From a virus, in the IMG/VR virus record IMGVR_UViG_3300006754_000234, positions 1 to 21,304 of that record: a DNA stretch of 21,304 bases, one strand, 5' to 3'. Shown here in pieces: positions 18,001 to 21,304 of the stretch. The translations under genes were made by a program, and so were the position numbers. The stretch's first letter is position 1. Each line of letters opens with the position of its first letter. The notes beneath the pieces are model-generated. The model did not search any database and was not told the origin of the DNA. It saw nothing but the letters and a program-made list of their open reading frames with translations.

Positions 18001-18435
18001 AACCGAAGGAGAAAAAACTAGTTTATCTGGAGTATTTGACCCAATATACGAAGTAATTCCACTAAAACCTCTTGCACAATTCTCAAAAGAGGTGTCAGTC
18101 TTGTATTCATAAAGAATAATTTCATCATCAATCTTTAAAAGACCATTATTCTCTGGAAATCCTACAGTAAAGTTGCCAGAAGCAGCAGCGGAGACCGATC
18201 CATCAGCATATCCAAGTTCTGCGCCTAAAATTGTAGAATCTTCTAAGTCATATAACTCATCAACCTTAACATATTGGTCTAAATTCTGTATTAAATCATA
18301 AGATCCGCCTGGAATCTCCTGAGAGATGTAATATTGCTTTAAAAATTCGGGTAAAAGCGGAAAATTCTCCCTCACATAGCGAGGAAGTTGATTTTCAACA
18401 ATATCCTGGAATTTGACTCTCTGATCTACGGCCAT
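6049..18435 (-). CDS. gp7: Giant gp7-like baseplate wedge protein (4128 aa) with modular fibre-like extension
   Basis: A single uninterrupted 12.4-kb frame lies between gp6 and gp8, the place of T4 gene 7 (1032 aa). Residues 1-300 resemble the C-terminal wedge-core part of T4 gp7: PLLPEFLKQYY near 26-36, and HSFYSAKGTDNAFEILFKAL at 197-216, against T4 DFYSTKG followed by FLFKVLYNEEVEI. The T4 gp7 N-terminal half is not recognisable. The remaining ~3,800 residues look like beta-rich modules: four 'ID-x-E' modules (about 90-145, 330-375, 1580-1630, 3162-3210), about 15 G-x-G-Y repeats between 735 and 3880, three 'VxxNNxxQEP' modules (about 3121, 3312, 3611), and a YHYH-type domain at about 1255-1375. 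No transmembrane segment or signal peptide is apparent. The ATG lies 6 nt after the gp6 stop, so the two genes are probably cotranscribed and coupled. The gp7 assignment rests on one motif region plus synteny. Most of the chain has no assigned function. Confidence 0.93.
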   Translation of the reverse strand: MAVDQRVKFQDIVENQLPRYVRENFPLLPEFLKQYYISQEIPGGSYDLIQNLDQYVKVDELYDLEDSTILGAELGYADGSVSAAASGNFTVGFPENNGLLKIDDEIILYEYKTDTSFENCARGFSGITSYIGSNTPDKLVFSPSVATTHKKDATIYNLNVIFLQEFFKKIKNQFIPGFDERKFADDINQRNFVFNSHSFYSAKGTDNAFEILFKALYAANVEVIHPDKYLLRPSNADYKITKDFVVEKIDGDPLKLKNLTIFQKSTGARGSVTDVRPILYDKGQYYEISIDAGWKRDISVKGTIYKEFKPNPKTKLLNAVGIGETVLDVDSTIGFPETGLLTILDQDDNRVSLAYTGKSINQFFHISGINNTFPETEDVSLDDYSYAYVGINTDEQIRVRIGSTLKDLEFKEDNYFYQVGDTIRLQSIGVESKSEKTLNWNYNIKTNWEVKEIQIIDENERIYQISTYDTQLLKPGYNLTFENRETTPTVLNGTVSRINSSTSFVVKLSGKLNLRQEWDFTNQILRGASSRYPYIKNFVANVQNTYVKPWKDEVLVTSNSLPNYNNVETNPYDRKITYSGRLNKATSWQVTTDTDHGFYTGDTVYYKPGITNQVTVTPDGITFITPHTSRFETFDEGVYFVSRENSTNIRLARSKGDLYAGEFVELTGDIVDNQIIYFDYYKRIFDTQKICRQILPPDNKSGNYVTDPGYTGILNNGVEIVNYKSPNSTVYYGDIQSFEVNRGGYNYDVINPPRIVLNDEVGVGATGIIGVSGQLERIDIVEPGYDYIGDPVIIINGGNGVGAAAEPSMTAVEYKVPFNATEASAGTNGIGLTTDTIGFTTFHKFRDYEEIVYESAGQNNVVGLVTDSSYYVSVVGNYQIKLHNNFGEAVSGVNTIGLTGYGEGVQFIRSVEVKRKISGVVVTNPGSGYQNKKRTLRTTAGVTTSIDRFTITNHGYENKEIVKYTGPLDANGDVIAASVVTGLSDVKEYYVIKYSADTFSLSEVGIGSTGVDHYYDNNILVDLISDGLGSFNYPPITATVEGVIGVSTAVNQDFRAVLQPIFRGEITSVDLTESGVGYGASEIINFDRQPLIEFENGELGQCTPVINNGQITQVLIDNRGRFYHAPPDIEIKSPDGSHARLTPLVDQGKISEIKVISGGAGYVAGSTQIVLVAPGKTAQVTANIRSWSVNLFERNFNTINDDDGILEENIDDSSLEYSHIYAPRPLRESTYSISGSNEDNTLYGTPDLVKINGVEVDSSNHSPILGWAYDGNPIYGPYGFANEDGSGAIVPMIPGYELAVDQTNRPPTTVYSGGFFNEDYVYTGKGHLDKHNGRFCITPDYPEGTYAYFSTINTVNDSSGPFENYRRPVFPYFVGESFKSEPNDFNFNLNSNQYTYDIQENEWLRNTKAYHTNDVKSGYKYIFNSNTVKEQTLEVKRTEDGKVDNVGVVTGGTKYKIGDRVEFDNTGTSGRGADVRVESVGGQKIDTISLATRSYSNVEFVPARSRRLFVGIANTPHNLITKDIIRIAGLSTNIAGFAKGYSVGVSSEALVLLDTMAAESSTGKVVWARVGGSLARSSLRENDILNIDQEKVKILNKDLANSRLRILRSQYGTTGLAHTNSAVFYEDPRRFSINVGSLTTETTWNINREIYFNPVDHCGTGTAFPSVGIGTTVTDSSAISFGVGAGLTQYFVPTRSLWFAGHSFQINDEVSYSTNGGSSIKVWTGISNAPTGVALTMYETLYASPINENLVGLSSTKVGMGTTGHYVGINTISGLLYFTGVGVGNTHSFTTRLKKVITGDITQNVVTVSTGSSHQLVGNDQVTVSVKPIGFIDVVVKYNDYNRRIVFDPQDFVSGDIDVSLNTITVSENIFELGDKVIHTASTSSGGLNNEGIYYVIPYTKTSIRLVEQRTELQSKNPAYVDITSASAGTLSKINPPLLVKKNEKIKFNLSDSSLSFENNGTTYPAFELKIYSDKDYSNQFLTSKTTSTFEVTQSGQIGIDADAHLTIDFTNETPNLLYYKFELANISLIPLLKKELQIDTFVPQYNQINARKTYYDGIYNISASGIGSTTFDYNIPYTPDTSSYNYTNSVPEYTTISKTAEGPIVKLDIRNGGTEYREIPKVTGVSIGSTVRSGIGSGAILKAETNSIGKIAKTQLNGIGFDYPTDATLKVIPNLPDIIKVDRLNTLDSVGVTSQGRNYLVSPDLVVLDGYTNEQLFDVDLSYDLGEREVKIIKNVEGIYDLPPRIIPVGNSNGVGIRDLLYSATGAGTSTGEPHSVRLYMDREFSKSEDFESGGWYPGEKFLLENVSVGVGSTGKGYNSGDYGFHFWTITASSGQIGGSNAFIEFTMKDVLKTGDIPGKMDTAESAGRLVLQNHFPIYETKLKQNQFFKGEKVEDDKGAVGTVERWNPDSETLVVSIQQELEPGTKFKGLSSHVEAYVESNLQFDAEIATGAGATVVHGWQTDSGMLNSNFQKLPDNEYYQRFSYALKSLVPIDKWDNTVSNLSHISGFARFGDLVIESQDPEAVITRTEPANFELVIDIDTTASTQSFSDFDYVSEITVKIQDLDVSRDIIFANRIITDYYQSVGNRVLAIDNFSDTFNSQERPQRWSAIAPFYGTNDRFNKCLTFVKDEVYSDERQFSIVSLLQHNGIAYVNEYATLETYPHLGTFDYNPTKTGWDLTFVPVKAEWNQYDASVVSISLKDNEIGIGSTALGNAVSLASTSINIPYDSTAGIGSTTTIATIPQSWRSTKIISQLEDNNELYYGSELNIINNGSSVSMMEYGDIQNTGGPLPTGFGTYHAYVSGGNVLVDFIPNFTNSGIALTCNASMMNVATGSVTGVGSCLLEIGRLTSNRTQIAAGSTGTIASYGTDGSGLDFKASCGYYFVSIEGSNASASGQYECLEACVLNSASNQAVVEFGNVGLGTVGLGTVGISSVGNNIDLTFTPRTDAAVNVSIFGIEIQPFNDIPGAPDLDLNNLIYYADRGRYVGTKLDLRTSFGLKHNELDIFRRQFDGNSSASVNPTQNVVKIPDHYFVTGEKLTYSYTGTNSTNAVSIETTTVPGVGSTDKLPKDLYAVVKSQGELRFATTAENALKTTPVVLEISAVGIGTSHHLTADNQNSKALVAIDNIIQSPIAGTAVTSGLSEAIVFDQNLPTVGITSFAANDLIKIDNEIIKVTGVGVGGTQYLNTIRAQMGTTIDAHSIGSTVTKLSGEYNIVYNTIHFSQAPYGKTPLSTTTDPDQRDWAGITTHSTFQGRTFMRTAPRGAEFETYSKNMVLNDISDQFTGITSYFNLTAGIGGDETNAIGFGTDNAVVLVNNIFQEPTGIYEGSYDIVQTGAASSITFTGEEDATARRPTDTILGENANRTEYPVGGKIISVGSAAGFAFQPLIGAGGTAVVSGLGTISSISIGNTGSGYRVGVQTVVNVGVQTAGVGIASYVAIGTAAISGGHIVSVAITNPGAGYTTTNPPSVVIDSPLPYSNIPLTYSSASTTGVGQSASIDIVVGQGSSVISFEIKREGFGFGNGEILTIPVGGTTGIPTDTTKTYDEFRVDIQKVYTDEFSGWTFGQLEVLDPIQNLFDGSRTVFRLSLNEVPVAIAANNGNLIDPIMTTLVFINNVLQEPNSAYTLSSGGGAIVYTTPPRNGDTCKVLFYKGTRDVDVVFTQTANTVKAGDILDINNNPDMGQGVGYNQFPRVVTGITSYTSDQVTTNPYRGLGLSTDRSLLRPVDWTKQLDDKVINDEFISKARDEYETDVYPTTYLIQPVTSSSTEGYVENVRPFFNLYHEADASRDDLQNYIELTSQQTYTGAAATAIVSDTGTITSLDLTIAGAGYTGTPTVQFTPPAEGSGYTTATATAALSSDVVTSLTVTNAGTGYTTTNPPTVFIAPPDTVKEKIDIDAYTGDYGTIVGFGTTTSGGTTQIMFDFWIPPDSMLRNVQSSGTGPVSSATTVSGITTSDYFTAFDTNLTFANGTLETRKTDPTVKVGATTSFLDCVYQVASAETVTVPNSLIGVSSHFTGITTDVRRVFCNVAGISSARGNFSSNLIDFSYNLTGVGKTTWDTQEYLPYTGIITHAPTMGEFSWGKLDFGTRTKTHSYDFWGDNGILGISTSGVVTRYNPLRFRNYVIS
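6754..7011 (-). repeat. G-x-G-Y repeats, C-terminal pair in giant gp7
   Basis: Residues about 3809-3894 hold two adjacent units, IAGAGYTGTPTVQF (Y3833) and NAGTGYTTTNPPTVFI (Y3876), each preceded by a Val/Ile-rich strand such as ITSLDLT or VTSLTVT. The second unit is nearly identical to one in the cluster at 7837-8262. Confidence 0.8.
7837..8262 (-). repeat. G-x-G-Y repeats, cluster of three in giant gp7
   Basis: Residues about 3392-3533 include GNTGSGYRVGVQTVV (Y3417), NPGAGYTTTNPPSVVID (Y3464) and the diverged REGFGFGNGEILTIP (F3523). They share a strand / G-x-G-Y turn / short strand layout and sit between two 'NNxxQEP' modules. Confidence 0.75.
8806..8952 (-). repeat. ID-x-E module, fourth copy in giant gp7
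   Basis: Residues about 3162-3210 read FAANDLIKIDNEIIKVTGVG, then an R-A-Q-M-G-T-T-x-D-A-H-S-x-G-S-x-V pattern. This is the widespread phage tail module of the form 'Ile-Asp-x-Glu-x-Ile-x-Val ... Arg-x-x-x-Gly-Thr ... His-x-x-Gly-x-x-Val'. Related copies lie at residues about 90-145, 330-375 and 1580-1630 of the same protein. Confidence 0.65.
11797..12126 (-). repeat. G-x-G-Y repeats, central cluster in giant gp7
   Basis: Residues about 2104-2213 contain three tandem, diverged units: RNGGTEYREIP (Y2117), NGIGFDYPTDATL (Y2164) and SQGRNYLVSPDLVVLDG (Y2200). Spacing is about 36-47 residues. Each unit follows a Val/Ile/Leu-rich strand. Confidence 0.65.
14311..14673 (-). other. YHYH-type domain in giant gp7 (signature degenerate)
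   Basis: Residues about 1255-1375 carry the features I know from YHYH domains: SPILGWAYDGNPIYGPYGF ending at F1280, a KHNGRFCITPDYPEGTY stretch ending at Y1346, and a closing FPYFVG at 1370-1375. The namesake motif is altered here: the expected Tyr-His-Tyr-His reads Y1346-Ala-Y1348-Phe, so both histidines are lost. The scaffold appears intact. If the histidines have a binding role in this family, it may be lost here. Confidence 0.75.
14902..15690 (-). repeat. G-x-G-Y repeats, cluster of four in giant gp7
   Basis: Residues about 916-1178 include NPGSGYQNKKRTLR (Y929), ESGVGYGASEIINFD (Y1078), NRGRFYHAPPDIEI (Y1123) and SGGAGYVAGSTQIVL (Y1162). Each is introduced by a strand such as GVVVT, SVDLT, QVLID or IKVI. 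A further isolated copy, TGGTKYKIGDRVEFD (Y1455), lies at about 14060-14100. Confidence 0.75.
16018..16233 (-). repeat. G-x-G-Y repeats, first pair in giant gp7
   Basis: Residues about 735-806 hold NRGGYNYDVINPPRIVLND (Y745) and EPGYDYIGDPVIIING (Y785), spaced 40 residues apart. Each is followed by a Gly-Val-Gly-Ala type turn (VGVGATG and GVGAAA). Confidence 0.75.
17476..18435 (-). other. gp7 wedge-core homology region at the N-terminus of the giant protein
   Basis: Residues 1-320. A helix-rich start (KFQDIVENQLPRYVRENFPL, then EFLKQYY) resembles the T4 gp7 region around FCEAYIQYLSDGY. Residues 188-222, with FYSAKG at 199-204 and then ILFKALY and VEVI, align by eye with T4 gp7 FYSTKG, FLFKVLY and VEIE. 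Between them lies an ID-x-E module (about 90-145) that T4 gp7 lacks at this point. The alignment is from memory of the T4 protein. Confidence 0.7.
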
Positions 18436-18441
18436 TCTTTA

Positions 18442-20352
18442 TTAAGTCGATTTTCTTATAAGAGTTTCTTGTTGGTAACTTGAGGTTACCGCATAACTAG
18501 TTCCAGAAAGATTATCCCCAGAAGCAATTTCATCAGGAAGCATAGTTACAGTGCAATTACTTGCATCTAATTGTAAGTAGAGATCTTGTAATCCAATAAC
18601 ATCATTAGAAAATGGTGTCATAGAAATCTCAATTAAAGGTACTCCTCTATCTATCTCAGTAGAAATGATATTCATTGGATTTAATTTAATCTCACCTTTA
18701 ACATAATCAACAGTACCAACATTACCTTTTACAAGAACTGGTTGTGTTGGAGAGTTTAACTTGAAGAAGAAAATAGTTCCTGTCTTAAGATCTTTATTAG
18801 GAAGATCTGCCAAATAAACTACATTACTCACACCACTTACATGGAACCCTGAAGATCTAATATTGTGTCCTTCTTCACTCTTAATATGGAATCTGTTACC
18901 AAAACAAATTTCATATTCAGCAAATGTATTGATAACAGGTTCCATGTCTCTTCTCATATTTACCGTAGTAATATTAGAAGTAATTGCATCCTGACTATTA
19001 TCAATAACCTGAAGGAACTTACTATACTTAAAGCGAGCACCAAACTTATTTAACTGAGTAGAATCAGAATAATCTACAATATTATTTAATACCTGTTCCT
19101 TAACATAATTTGGTGACTGTGCTTTATTAGTGTTATAATAAACAGTACTATATGTTTCCACATACAAATACTTTAGATCAAGTATTTCAGTTATAATACC
19201 TGCAACAGAATATCTTTTCAATTCTTTTTTAATATTTGCTTTAATGGCACTAGTCAAATAAACACCATTAAATGGTTTAATACTAATAAAGACTTCACCA
19301 TATCTAGGGGGTGTTAATTCTTCACCACCATATGCAGAGACAGACTCTGCTTCAGCATAAATTCTAGGAACTAATGCTTCGAAGTCTGGTGCTGTAACTG
19401 CTCTATTCTGGGAAGCATAGATTTGAGTAGAATATTTTTTAACTGATTCTACACTTTCAATTGATTTTCCACCACCAGAAGGACTATTATTAGATATTAC
19501 AGAAACACCTTGAGTAATAGATGTTCCATCATTACTTACTAATCTACCAGCATAGGTGAAATTGGATAGTCCATTTGCATCTGCACCACTAGAAGTAATA
19601 TAACTGACTTCTATGTAATTGGGCTCTTCTATTTTCTTACCAAATGTCCCATCCCCAAAAATAACTTCATATCTTTCATTATCTACTTCTTGAAGGAAAT
19701 AGATCATGGAGTCTTTCTTTACTTGAAAAAGACTATTAAATTGTTTATACTTATCTTTAACTGACGATGCTTCTGAATCCTTAACAATTACCCTTATAAG
19801 ATTAGTATCAATTCCAGCATTAGGAAGGATAAATCTTTGATTGGGATTTCTTGAACTTGCAGTAAATGTTTGATTGATATATGTTCCTTCATATGCTTTT
19901 ACGTTCTCAAAATATGCAACACCTGTAGAAGTTACTGGTACTGTAATATCATCAGGAATAGCAAAAGTATAAGTAGTCTTTCCAAATGTCCCAGCAGTTA
20001 CTAATATAATTCCTGCTTTAAGAGTCAAAGTAACAGCAGTAGTTGCGGATGCATCTACTGAGAAAGAAATATCAGTTACTGCTGACTTCCTGGAAGTAGG
20101 AACATAACCTATATTCCTTGCCAGAGACACCACATTCTCCCTGAGAGTGGCGGAATCAATGAACACCTCATTAGTTACCATGTTGGCATTATATGAGGTA
20201 ATATAGGTATTATAAGCAAGTGTGTCTATAACTGTCGAGAGATTAGATCCTTCAAAATCATAATCAGTAAAATTGGAGTTAGCTCTCAAATAATCCGTGA
20301 TGGACGTTTTGATCTGATCAAAGTCGACGTTACTAAAATTAACTAAAGGCAT
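18442..20352 (-). CDS. gp6: Baseplate wedge protein gp6
   Basis: This is the T4 gp6 homologue (636 aa against about 660 in T4), the protein that forms the inner ring of the baseplate together with gp7 and gp25. The N-terminus is the characteristic gp6 start: VNFSNVDFDQIKTSITDYLR, then an FTDYDFEGSNLSTVIDTLAY stretch, VTNEVFIDSATLRENVVSLA and NIGYVPTSRKSA (to about residue 93). The middle has the Baseplate_J-like signature: RAVTAPDFEALVPRIYAEAE from R317, then SVSAYGGEE and PPRYGEVFISIKPFNG (to about 365). The C-terminal part is predicted to be the dimerisation and ring-forming region by analogy. The ATG directly abuts the gp25 stop (TAAATG), and the gp7-like gene starts 6 nt after its own stop, so the three genes form a tight translational unit. 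Nothing in it looks truncated. Confidence 0.96.
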   Translation of the reverse strand: MPLVNFSNVDFDQIKTSITDYLRANSNFTDYDFEGSNLSTVIDTLAYNTYITSYNANMVTNEVFIDSATLRENVVSLARNIGYVPTSRKSAVTDISFSVDASATTAVTLTLKAGIILVTAGTFGKTTYTFAIPDDITVPVTSTGVAYFENVKAYEGTYINQTFTASSRNPNQRFILPNAGIDTNLIRVIVKDSEASSVKDKYKQFNSLFQVKKDSMIYFLQEVDNERYEVIFGDGTFGKKIEEPNYIEVSYITSSGADANGLSNFTYAGRLVSNDGTSITQGVSVISNNSPSGGGKSIESVESVKKYSTQIYASQNRAVTAPDFEALVPRIYAEAESVSAYGGEELTPPRYGEVFISIKPFNGVYLTSAIKANIKKELKRYSVAGIITEILDLKYLYVETYSTVYYNTNKAQSPNYVKEQVLNNIVDYSDSTQLNKFGARFKYSKFLQVIDNSQDAITSNITTVNMRRDMEPVINTFAEYEICFGNRFHIKSEEGHNIRSSGFHVSGVSNVVYLADLPNKDLKTGTIFFFKLNSPTQPVLVKGNVGTVDYVKGEIKLNPMNIISTEIDRGVPLIEISMTPFSNDVIGLQDLYLQLDASNCTVTMLPDEIASGDNLSGTSYAVTSSYQQETLIRKST

Positions 20353-20754
20353 TTACCTAGTGGGTTGCAATGCAAACGAAAGTGATTGTTCTGGCACATC
20401 AATGCCAACAATAAAATATTGTACAGTTACATTAAATTCATTGTTATCATAATTTGGTTCAACTGTAATCTCATCTATCTCTACACGTGGTTCAAAGTTC
20501 TCAATGGTATTTTCAATCTCTGAACGAATTGCAGAAGCAGTTAGTTTATCCATATTATCAAATAACAGGTTAGAGACATTAGATCCAAGAACTGGATTAA
20601 ATGGTCTTTCACCTGGAACTGTTAAAACTAAGTTACGAATAGAACGAGCAATTGCATTTTCATTTTTTAACGCAATTAAATCAGTATTCAAGGGATTAGC
20701 TTGAAAGCTTGCACTTAAATCTTTAAAACCTTGACTGATTCTCTGAACCGGCAC
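20353..20754 (-). CDS. gp25: Baseplate wedge protein gp25 (gp25/TssE-like)
   Basis: This protein has 133 aa, against 132 in T4 gp25. It belongs to the gp25/TssE family, which clamps the gp6/gp7 core bundle and nucleates the sheath. The family core is clear: ARSIRNLVLTVPGERPFNP at residues 36-54 with the following GSNVSNLLFDN, and the E-P-R triad at 88-90 (NFEPRVEI), which in T4 and type VI secretion systems contacts the core bundle. The start is GTG (20752-20754): the preceding in-frame codon is TAA, and no ATG occurs before the conserved core. A late-promoter box lies about 22 nt upstream, and no Shine-Dalgarno is visible. In T4, gene 25 lies away from genes 6-8. Here it is fused into the same cluster, its stop touching the gp6 start. 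Confidence 0.97.
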   Translation of the reverse strand: MPVQRISQGFKDLSASFQANPLNTDLIALKNENAIARSIRNLVLTVPGERPFNPVLGSNVSNLLFDNMDKLTASAIRSEIENTIENFEPRVEIDEITVEPNYDNNEFNVTVQYFIVGIDVPEQSLSFALQPTR

Positions 20755-20775
20755 TTAATTACAACAATACTAGGT

Positions 20776-20784
20776 TTATTTATT
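20776..20784 (-). promoter_or_regulatory. T4-type late promoter box upstream of gp25
   Basis: The minus strand reads TAATAAATA, overlapping these bases, in the 49-nt gap between the 50-aa gene and gp25. It ends about 22 nt before the GTG start. It probably drives the gp25-gp6-gp7 unit, since no comparable box is found at the two following junctions. Confidence 0.6.
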
Positions 20785-20803
20785 ACACTTATTAAAAAAA
20801 TGT

Positions 20804-20956
20804 TTACTCTTGAAGAGGAAGAGGATTCTCAAAGTCATCATAAGCCTCATTTTCCTCTTCTACCTTTTCAAATAGGTCGTTATTAGTCCTTTGAGTACCC
20901 TTCCTTTTAGGTACATAAAGATCATCTGCTATTTCACGTAAGAATGTTTCTGCCAT
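20804..20956 (-). CDS. Small acidic hypothetical protein (50 aa)
   Basis: A 50-residue frame runs from an ATG at 20954-20956 to TAA at 20804-20806. It fits neatly between the 80-aa gene and gp25. The sequence begins MAETFLREIADDLYVPKRKG, continues through a basic/polar stretch (TQRTNNDLFEKVEEE) and ends in an acidic, Pro-rich tail (YDDFENPLPLQE). I recognise no family. It has no membrane segment and no cysteine. No Shine-Dalgarno is visible, and upstream there is only a weak ATTAAATA box overlapping the stop of the preceding gene. Support for coding comes from the fit, the spacing (27 nt after the previous stop) and a typical codon pattern. It could be a small virion or assembly-associated protein. 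Confidence 0.7.
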   Translation of the reverse strand: MAETFLREIADDLYVPKRKGTQRTNNDLFEKVEEENEAYDDFENPLPLQE

Positions 20957-20983
20957 TTTATTAATTACTTAGTTATACTCTAT

Positions 20984-21226
20984 TTAATCGTCATATACTC
21001 TACATTCAAGGGCATCTGGATGAACATCGCAAAACTCTTCAAATGCAGTACCAGGATGATGTCTTTCATGCCAGTCATTAATCTTACCATCATTAGGATC
21101 TATCTTTTCCCCATCATGTGAATGTTCAAAAGCATCATTATGTAATTCTAGATCAGCTTTAGTATATTCGATCATACCAGAGTTGATATGCTCTTTCCCA
21201 TCTTTTTCAATATAAGCATTAGTCAT
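20984..21226 (-). CDS. Conserved-looking His-rich acidic hypothetical protein (80 aa)
   Basis: An 80-residue protein from ATG at 21224-21226. It is acidic and rich in histidine (H13, H29, H35, H37, H53, H56, H57, H69), with two cysteines (C66, C75) in a C-terminal FCDVHPDALECRVYDD segment. I have an impression of similar C-termini in cyanophage hypothetical proteins but can name no family. The His/Cys content would be compatible with binding a metal ion, but there is no canonical zinc-finger spacing, so this is speculation. An AAGGA about 10 nt before the ATG is the best Shine-Dalgarno candidate in the window. It precedes the gp25 unit, and its own stop overlaps a weak ATTAAATA box. Confidence 0.8.
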   Translation of the reverse strand: MTNAYIEKDGKEHINSGMIEYTKADLELHNDAFEHSHDGEKIDPNDGKINDWHERHHPGTAFEEFCDVHPDALECRVYDD

Positions 21227-21304
21227 ATTAAAAAGGTCCTTAACAATTGGTCGTACTATTTACTACTTTTCTTTCTTATCTCATTGATTGCCACCATCAA
21301 AAAT
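21227..21304 (-). other. Upstream edge: leader of the 80-aa gene and possible 3' end of another gene
   Basis: Read on the minus strand, one frame gives a possible C-terminus ending MVAINEIRKKSSK with a TAG at 21256-21258. Another frame ends IFDGGNQ with a TGA at 21281-21283. With only 49 bases available the two cannot be told apart. A weak AGTAAATA box (6 of 8 against TATAAATA) lies at about 21257-21264, followed by AAGGA ahead of the 80-aa start. Confidence 0.25.

Noticed and set aside
6049-18435. Idea that the giant frame is two or more genes joined by an assembly error
   Set aside because: The frame is continuous, composition is uniform along it, and the repeat modules occur from the N-terminal part to the C-terminal part. 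No internal start with a promoter box was evident.
20791-20817. Possible terminator after the 50-aa gene: CTCTTGAAGAG next to a run of seven T on the minus strand
   Set aside because: The stem can be only 3-4 base pairs with a short loop, and it overlaps the end of the coding frame. It is too weak to call.

Overview
The window is a block of virion structural genes from a T4-like marine myovirus, most likely a cyanophage of Prochlorococcus or Synechococcus. A T4-like pelagiphage cannot be excluded, because no host-derived metabolic gene is present. The evidence is an AT-rich sequence, tightly packed genes all on the minus strand, T4-type baseplate-wedge proteins gp25, gp6, gp7 and gp8 in a row, and TAATAAATA late-promoter-like boxes. 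No tRNA, CRISPR array, insertion sequence or integrase was seen. No gap between genes exceeds about 80 bases.

Read in the direction of transcription (right to left), the order is: an 80-aa His-rich hypothetical protein (20984-21226); a 50-aa acidic hypothetical protein (20804-20956); gp25 (20353-20754, GTG start); gp6 (18442-20352), whose start abuts the gp25 stop; a giant 4128-aa gp7-like wedge protein (6049-18435), which fills 58% of the window; a 752-aa repetitive fibre-like protein ending in a cupredoxin-like domain (3752-6010); gp8 (2149-3720); and the first 714 codons of a DUF4815-type virion protein (1-2142) that runs off the left edge.

These genes probably build the baseplate wedge and its attached fibres. 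In T4, gp25 and the gp6/gp7 core bundle form the inner wedge, and gp8 binds gp7 further out. Here gp7 and gp8 are strongly remodelled. The T4 gp7 C-terminal core lies at the N-terminus of the giant protein. It is followed by roughly 3,800 residues of repeated beta-rich modules: about 15 'G-x-G-Y' repeats, four 'ID-x-E' modules, three 'N-x-x-Q-x-P' modules and a degenerate YHYH domain. The G-x-G-Y repeat also occurs in an insert within gp8.

The observations most worth following up are the giant modular gp7, the cupredoxin domain with a complete His/Cys/His/Met ligand set on a phage fibre, the repeat family shared between gp7 and gp8, and the conserved promoter box in front of three of the genes.
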